Positions 42,290 to 44,483 of a stretch of DNA of 44,483 bases are shown here, piece by piece. Numbering within the stretch: position 1 is the stretch's first letter; each line of letters begins with the position of its first letter. The position numbers and the translations under genes are program-made. The notes beneath the pieces were generated by a model that was given only the letters and a program-made list of their open reading frames with translations, did not search any database and was not told the DNA's origin. This stretch comes from M3007 sp040397785. Lineage in GTDB: Bacteria; Bacteroidota; Bacteroidia; Chitinophagales; Saprospiraceae. The stretch covers positions 1 through 44,483 of the forward strand of contig JBBAVI010000042.1 in assembly GCA_040397785.1 (NCBI GenBank), read 5' to 3'.

Positions 42290-43510
42290 CTACACAGGAA
42301 CCGTTTCAAGCACATAATCACGCAAATATTGGAACGGCTCCGTTAGATGTCCATCTTCGGCAATCATACCGCGCTGAATCACTGCACTGTCAGCGCCTTT
42401 AAGCAATTCTGGTAAAATATTATCAATCAATTGTTTACCAAAAAAATCGGACGCATCGCGGGGAAGTTCGGAAGGCAAATTATCAATGGCCATTACATCC
42501 ACGGCCTCTTTTTGAAACGCCCTGGTTTCTAGTCCAGTATTTGGATCAAAACCATACACTGGATCGGCAATGGTACTTGGGCGCAAGGTACAGGGCACCG
42601 AAGCATCGGGGGCAATATCACAACTTACATCTGCGATTACCTGCAAGGCAAAATCAGGTAGGCACATTTCCGATTGGGTAAAAAACTTTGGTGCGCTGGA
42701 ATCATAAAAGATGCAATTGATAAATATATCGGCTTTCCGATAATATGGGGCAAAAGTGCTCACATATTCTGTACTATTGGCATAGTAATGCGCCTTGTCA
42801 AAAACCCGAATACCCGCGCGGTGTTGCACATAATCGTGCGCAAATAGTTGGGTAAACACCGGTTTATCATACGTTTTATGCAAAAAATCGCGGGGCGACA
42901 CTTGATGGATATCCATATCATGCAGGTTGCGTATTGCGCCGGATGCCACCCGGCCGCTACCGGTGAGTACGATGCGAAGTGGCGGCAAGATGGTCGTCGG
43001 ATAAGCCTTTTTCACTTTAGCATAGTCGTGCGCAGCGTACATACGCGGGAGGGTATACGCGCCTGTGCGGTGCCCGTAAGCCCAGATGCCATTGTGTGCG
43101 CCCACCACGCCAGCGTAAAATCCGAATGCAATGAGTCGGTCGCCATGTCCATCGGTGAGCACTTCATAATCGATGAGGCGGACCTTTTTTTCGAGTACTG
43201 TTTGTAGTAAATGCCGGTTGTAGGCCTGTTTTTTGATGGTGTGGGAGAAAAATAGGTAGGTTTTATTGGGAATAAGGTGTGCATCTGGCACTTCTTTCAC
43301 GCCGAGCAGTACATCGCAATCGCTCAAATCTTCTTGGAGGGCGATGCCGAGTTGGGTGTATTCTGCATCTTTAAATGCGCGAACGGGCGACGGTTCCACG
43401 ACCACTTGCACGGGCCAAAGCGTTTGCACCATGGCGCATTGTGCGGGCGTCAGGGGCGCTCGTGCATCGGATGGTTGCTTACGCTCCCGGATGATGCCGA
43501 TTTTTAACAT
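42290..43510 (-). CDS. Lys1-type saccharopine dehydrogenase / AlaDH-PNT family oxidoreductase
   Basis: The 406-residue protein opens IGIIRERKQPSDARAPLTPAQ, which parallels the N-terminus of fungal saccharopine dehydrogenase (lysine-forming). The catalytic Lys and His of that family appear as K72 in LLGVKEVPD and H90 in LFFSHTIKKQAYN. The nucleotide-binding region has IVLTGSGRVASGAIRNL (about 180-200). The C-terminal part contains IADVSCDIAPDASVPCTLRPSTIADPVYGFD. The reaction would be NAD-dependent cleavage of saccharopine to lysine and 2-oxoglutarate, or a related amino acid oxidation; alanine dehydrogenase proper is less likely. No lysine-pathway gene is adjacent. It has its own -7 box at 43543-43550. 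Confidence 0.85.
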   Translation of the reverse strand: MLKIGIIRERKQPSDARAPLTPAQCAMVQTLWPVQVVVEPSPVRAFKDAEYTQLGIALQEDLSDCDVLLGVKEVPDAHLIPNKTYLFFSHTIKKQAYNRHLLQTVLEKKVRLIDYEVLTDGHGDRLIAFGFYAGVVGAHNGIWAYGHRTGAYTLPRMYAAHDYAKVKKAYPTTILPPLRIVLTGSGRVASGAIRNLHDMDIHQVSPRDFLHKTYDKPVFTQLFAHDYVQHRAGIRVFDKAHYYANSTEYVSTFAPYYRKADIFINCIFYDSSAPKFFTQSEMCLPDFALQVIADVSCDIAPDASVPCTLRPSTIADPVYGFDPNTGLETRAFQKEAVDVMAIDNLPSELPRDASDFFGKQLIDNILPELLKGADSAVIQRGMIAEDGHLTEPFQYLRDYVLETVPV

Positions 43511-43542
43511 AATCTTGAATTTTAATGGTTGGGCAACTGGGT

Positions 43543-43550
43543 CAAAGGTA
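43543..43550 (-). promoter_or_regulatory. -7 box TACCTTTG of the saccharopine dehydrogenase gene
   Basis: TACCTTTG on the minus strand, 32 nt before the ATG at 43510. No TTG at the -33 distance is evident. Confidence 0.45.
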
Positions 43551-43648
43551 GTTCATTTTGGCGGGTAAAGAAGGACAGGGGATCGCCAATTTGCCTTAAC
43601 AAAACATTGACCTTCAAATTTGGAACTAAAGTAAGTAAAAAATGGTTT

Positions 43649-43656
43649 ATCTTTGC
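43649..43656 (+). promoter_or_regulatory. ssrA -7 box TATCTTTG
   Basis: TATCTTTG followed by CG, about 45 nt before the mature tmRNA 5' end, leaving a precursor extension of about 40 nt for RNase P to remove. The -33 element is unclear. Confidence 0.5.
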
Positions 43657-43701
43657 GGATTCATGCGGAAGCCAGGGTGGTAGAAACATGAAAATTAACA
43701 T

Positions 43702-44099
43702 GGGGCTGTCTGGTATCGACGGGAAAGTGCAGTTGATTTGTAAGCATGCCAGAGCATGGGCGGTTACTCTGTAAAAAACAACGTTCAACAATTGACTGGC
43801 AACACTCAGTATGCCATGGCTGCCTAGTTCTAAAGAATTAGAAAGCCATTGCGCCGCGTGAGGGCAACGCCAAGCGTCCCCCTCTTCGTTTTGATGCCTG
43901 CTATATAAGCCGCCGCGTATCATCAAAAAAGTAGGATTGCCCAAAGAGATGCCTCGATCGGCGGGTGAAACACAGAGGATAAGGTGCGGATGTGTCTGTT
44001 GCTGAACCAACCCGTACTCGAAAAACCAATCAGTAAATAAGCATGTAGAAGGCGTTTTGACGCTTTGTCCGGACGCGGGTTCGAATCCCGCCAGCTCCA
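43702..44099 (+). ncRNA. ssrA: Transfer-messenger RNA (tmRNA)
   Basis: The 5' end GGGGCTGTCTGGTATCGACG and the 3' end with T-arm GCGGG-TTCGAAT-CCCGC and acceptor CAGCTCC plus discriminator A are the conserved tRNA-like halves of one-piece tmRNA; GGGGCTG (43702-43708) pairs with CAGCTCC (44092-44098) using one G-U. The terminal CCA is not encoded (CCC follows the A), so it must be added. The tag frame, read by alignment with the E. coli arrangement, is 43798-43827: GNTQYAMAA then TAG. The YAMAA end resembles the Cytophaga tag as I recall it. tmRNA with SmpB rescues stalled ribosomes and marks the product for ClpXP. The 192-codon minus-strand frame beginning MELAGFEPASG is the well-known spurious ORF over this RNA. 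Confidence 0.96.
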
Positions 44100-44113
44100 C
44101 CCAAATTTGTTTT

Positions 44114-44190
44114 TTCGGGTTAGTTTAGATCAGGCTTTTTTCTTTGACTTTTGTGGTTGAATGGGAAAAGGTTGGCTGGGCTAACCCGAA
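44114..44190. repeat. 10-bp inverted repeat just downstream of ssrA
   Basis: TTCGGGTTAG (44114-44123) and CTAACCCGAA (44181-44190) are perfect complements 57 nt apart, starting 15 nt past the tmRNA 3' end and just after a T run (44110-44115). They may be recombinase arm sites, a terminator structure or chance. Confidence 0.5.
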
Positions 44191-44298
44191 TTGCGTTTAT
44201 GCGAAAAAGGGGAGATTTTAGAATATTTTTTGGTTTTGTAGAGAAAGATTTCATTGGGTAATAATTAGATACTGCTTCATCATGATACAAGATTTTGT

Positions 44299-44306
44299 TA
44301 GTTTTG
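44299..44306 (+). promoter_or_regulatory. -7 box TAGTTTTG of the terminal gene
   Basis: TAGTTTTG followed by CC, 30 nt before the ATG at 44337. No clear -33 TTG. Confidence 0.4.
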
Positions 44307-44336
44307 CCACTTTGCAATTTACTTCACCCCTTATGC

Positions 44337-44483
44337 ATGGCTACCACAAAATTCTTTACCAACGAAGGTGAAAATACCCTGCTGAATAAGTTTCAGAATA
44401 TTATTAAACGTCTAAATATCTACTATTTTGACGCATTGGTGGGTTATTTCAGGGCATCCGGTTATTTTCAGGTACGCAATATA
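44337..44483 (+). CDS. N-terminus of a probable PLD-like/helicase defence protein (3' end outside window)
   Basis: The ATG at 44337 opens a frame that runs off the window after 49 codons. The start MATTKFFTNEGENTLLNKFQ followed by YYFDALVGYFRASGYFQVRN is the pattern I know from large proteins (about 1000 residues) that join an N-terminal phospholipase-D-like nuclease domain to an SF2/SNF2-type helicase and that usually occur in restriction or phage-defence islands. The FDALVGYFRxSG segment is the most telling. With so few residues the call stays provisional. It lies 237 nt downstream of ssrA on the same strand. An ATG at 44333 is in another frame and gives no similar protein. Confidence 0.55.
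   Translation, partial: MATTKFFTNEGENTLLNKFQNIIKRLNIYYFDALVGYFRASGYFQVRNI

Noticed and set aside
42064..42321. Frames on both strands across the 22-bp repeats (72 and 86 codons)
   Set aside because: They exist only because the repeat lacks stops in several frames; the 22-bp period shifts frame every unit and there is no start region or homologue.
43522..44100. 192-codon minus-strand frame beginning MELAGFEPASG
   Set aside because: It lies over the tmRNA; this N-terminus is the usual artefact of translating the reverse of a tRNA-like 3' end from a GTG.
44120..44317. 65-codon minus-strand frame
   Set aside because: TTG start, no recognisable features, and opposed to the promoter of the terminal gene.

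Overview
The window looks like a chromosomal segment of a Bacteroidota bacterium, probably from the Saprospirales/Cytophagales side of the phylum. The evidence is convergent. At least a dozen genes are preceded by the Bacteroidota -7 box TAnnTTTG, several with an upstream TTG at the expected distance, while Shine-Dalgarno sites are not evident. Two secreted proteins end in a type IX secretion (Por) sorting domain. A stand-alone atpD-atpC pair, a dihydroorotase with the DDQVHFREPG signature, an EAD11-like domain and a tmRNA tag ending YAMAA all fit the same phylum. The species cannot be named from the sequence alone.

Layout. 1-919: start of a lipoprotein gene (-). 1042-2892: atpC and atpD (-). 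3237-6558: MltD-type lytic transglycosylase, LytTR response regulator, ftsY (+). 6603-10586: S13 (PBP4-type) lipoprotein and a large secreted beta-helix protein (+). 10730-11848: dnaN (-), back to back with a catalytically dead M16 protease homologue (12134-13405, +). 13635-19525: cell-elongation cluster mreB-mreC-mreD-mrdA followed by a GPH-type sugar symporter where rodA is often found (+). 19531-22532: small membrane protein, queE, orphan histidine kinase and M50B-like protease (-). 22659-23234: EAD11-like protein (+). 23376-26979: FKBP isomerase, M20 dipeptidase, dihydroorotase (-). 26980-27596: gene-free stretch with a promoter-to-terminator unit of about 100 nt that may be a small RNA. 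27597-33112: secreted T9SS protein, glnS, argS (-). 33318-34976: PolX-like protein with a destroyed polymerase site but intact PHP site (+). 35622-42039: TetR regulator and a TolC-adaptor-RND efflux operon, joined by a shared palindromic operator (+). 42128-42281: seven 22-bp tandem repeats. 42290-43510: Lys1-type saccharopine dehydrogenase (-). 43702-44099: tmRNA gene ssrA (+). 44337-end: start of what looks like a PLD/helicase defence protein, directly downstream of ssrA, a classic island insertion site.

Functional themes are envelope growth (mre cluster, PBP2, PBP4-type protein, lytic transglycosylase, FtsY), core housekeeping (ATP synthase, sliding clamp, aminoacyl-tRNA synthetases, pyrimidine and queuosine synthesis, trans-translation) and a self-contained, locally regulated efflux pump. 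The points most worth a second look are the TetR operator pair, the EAD11-like protein, the polymerase-dead PolX homologue, the unannotated short transcript near 27.4 kb, the 22-bp repeat array and the likely genomic-island edge after ssrA.
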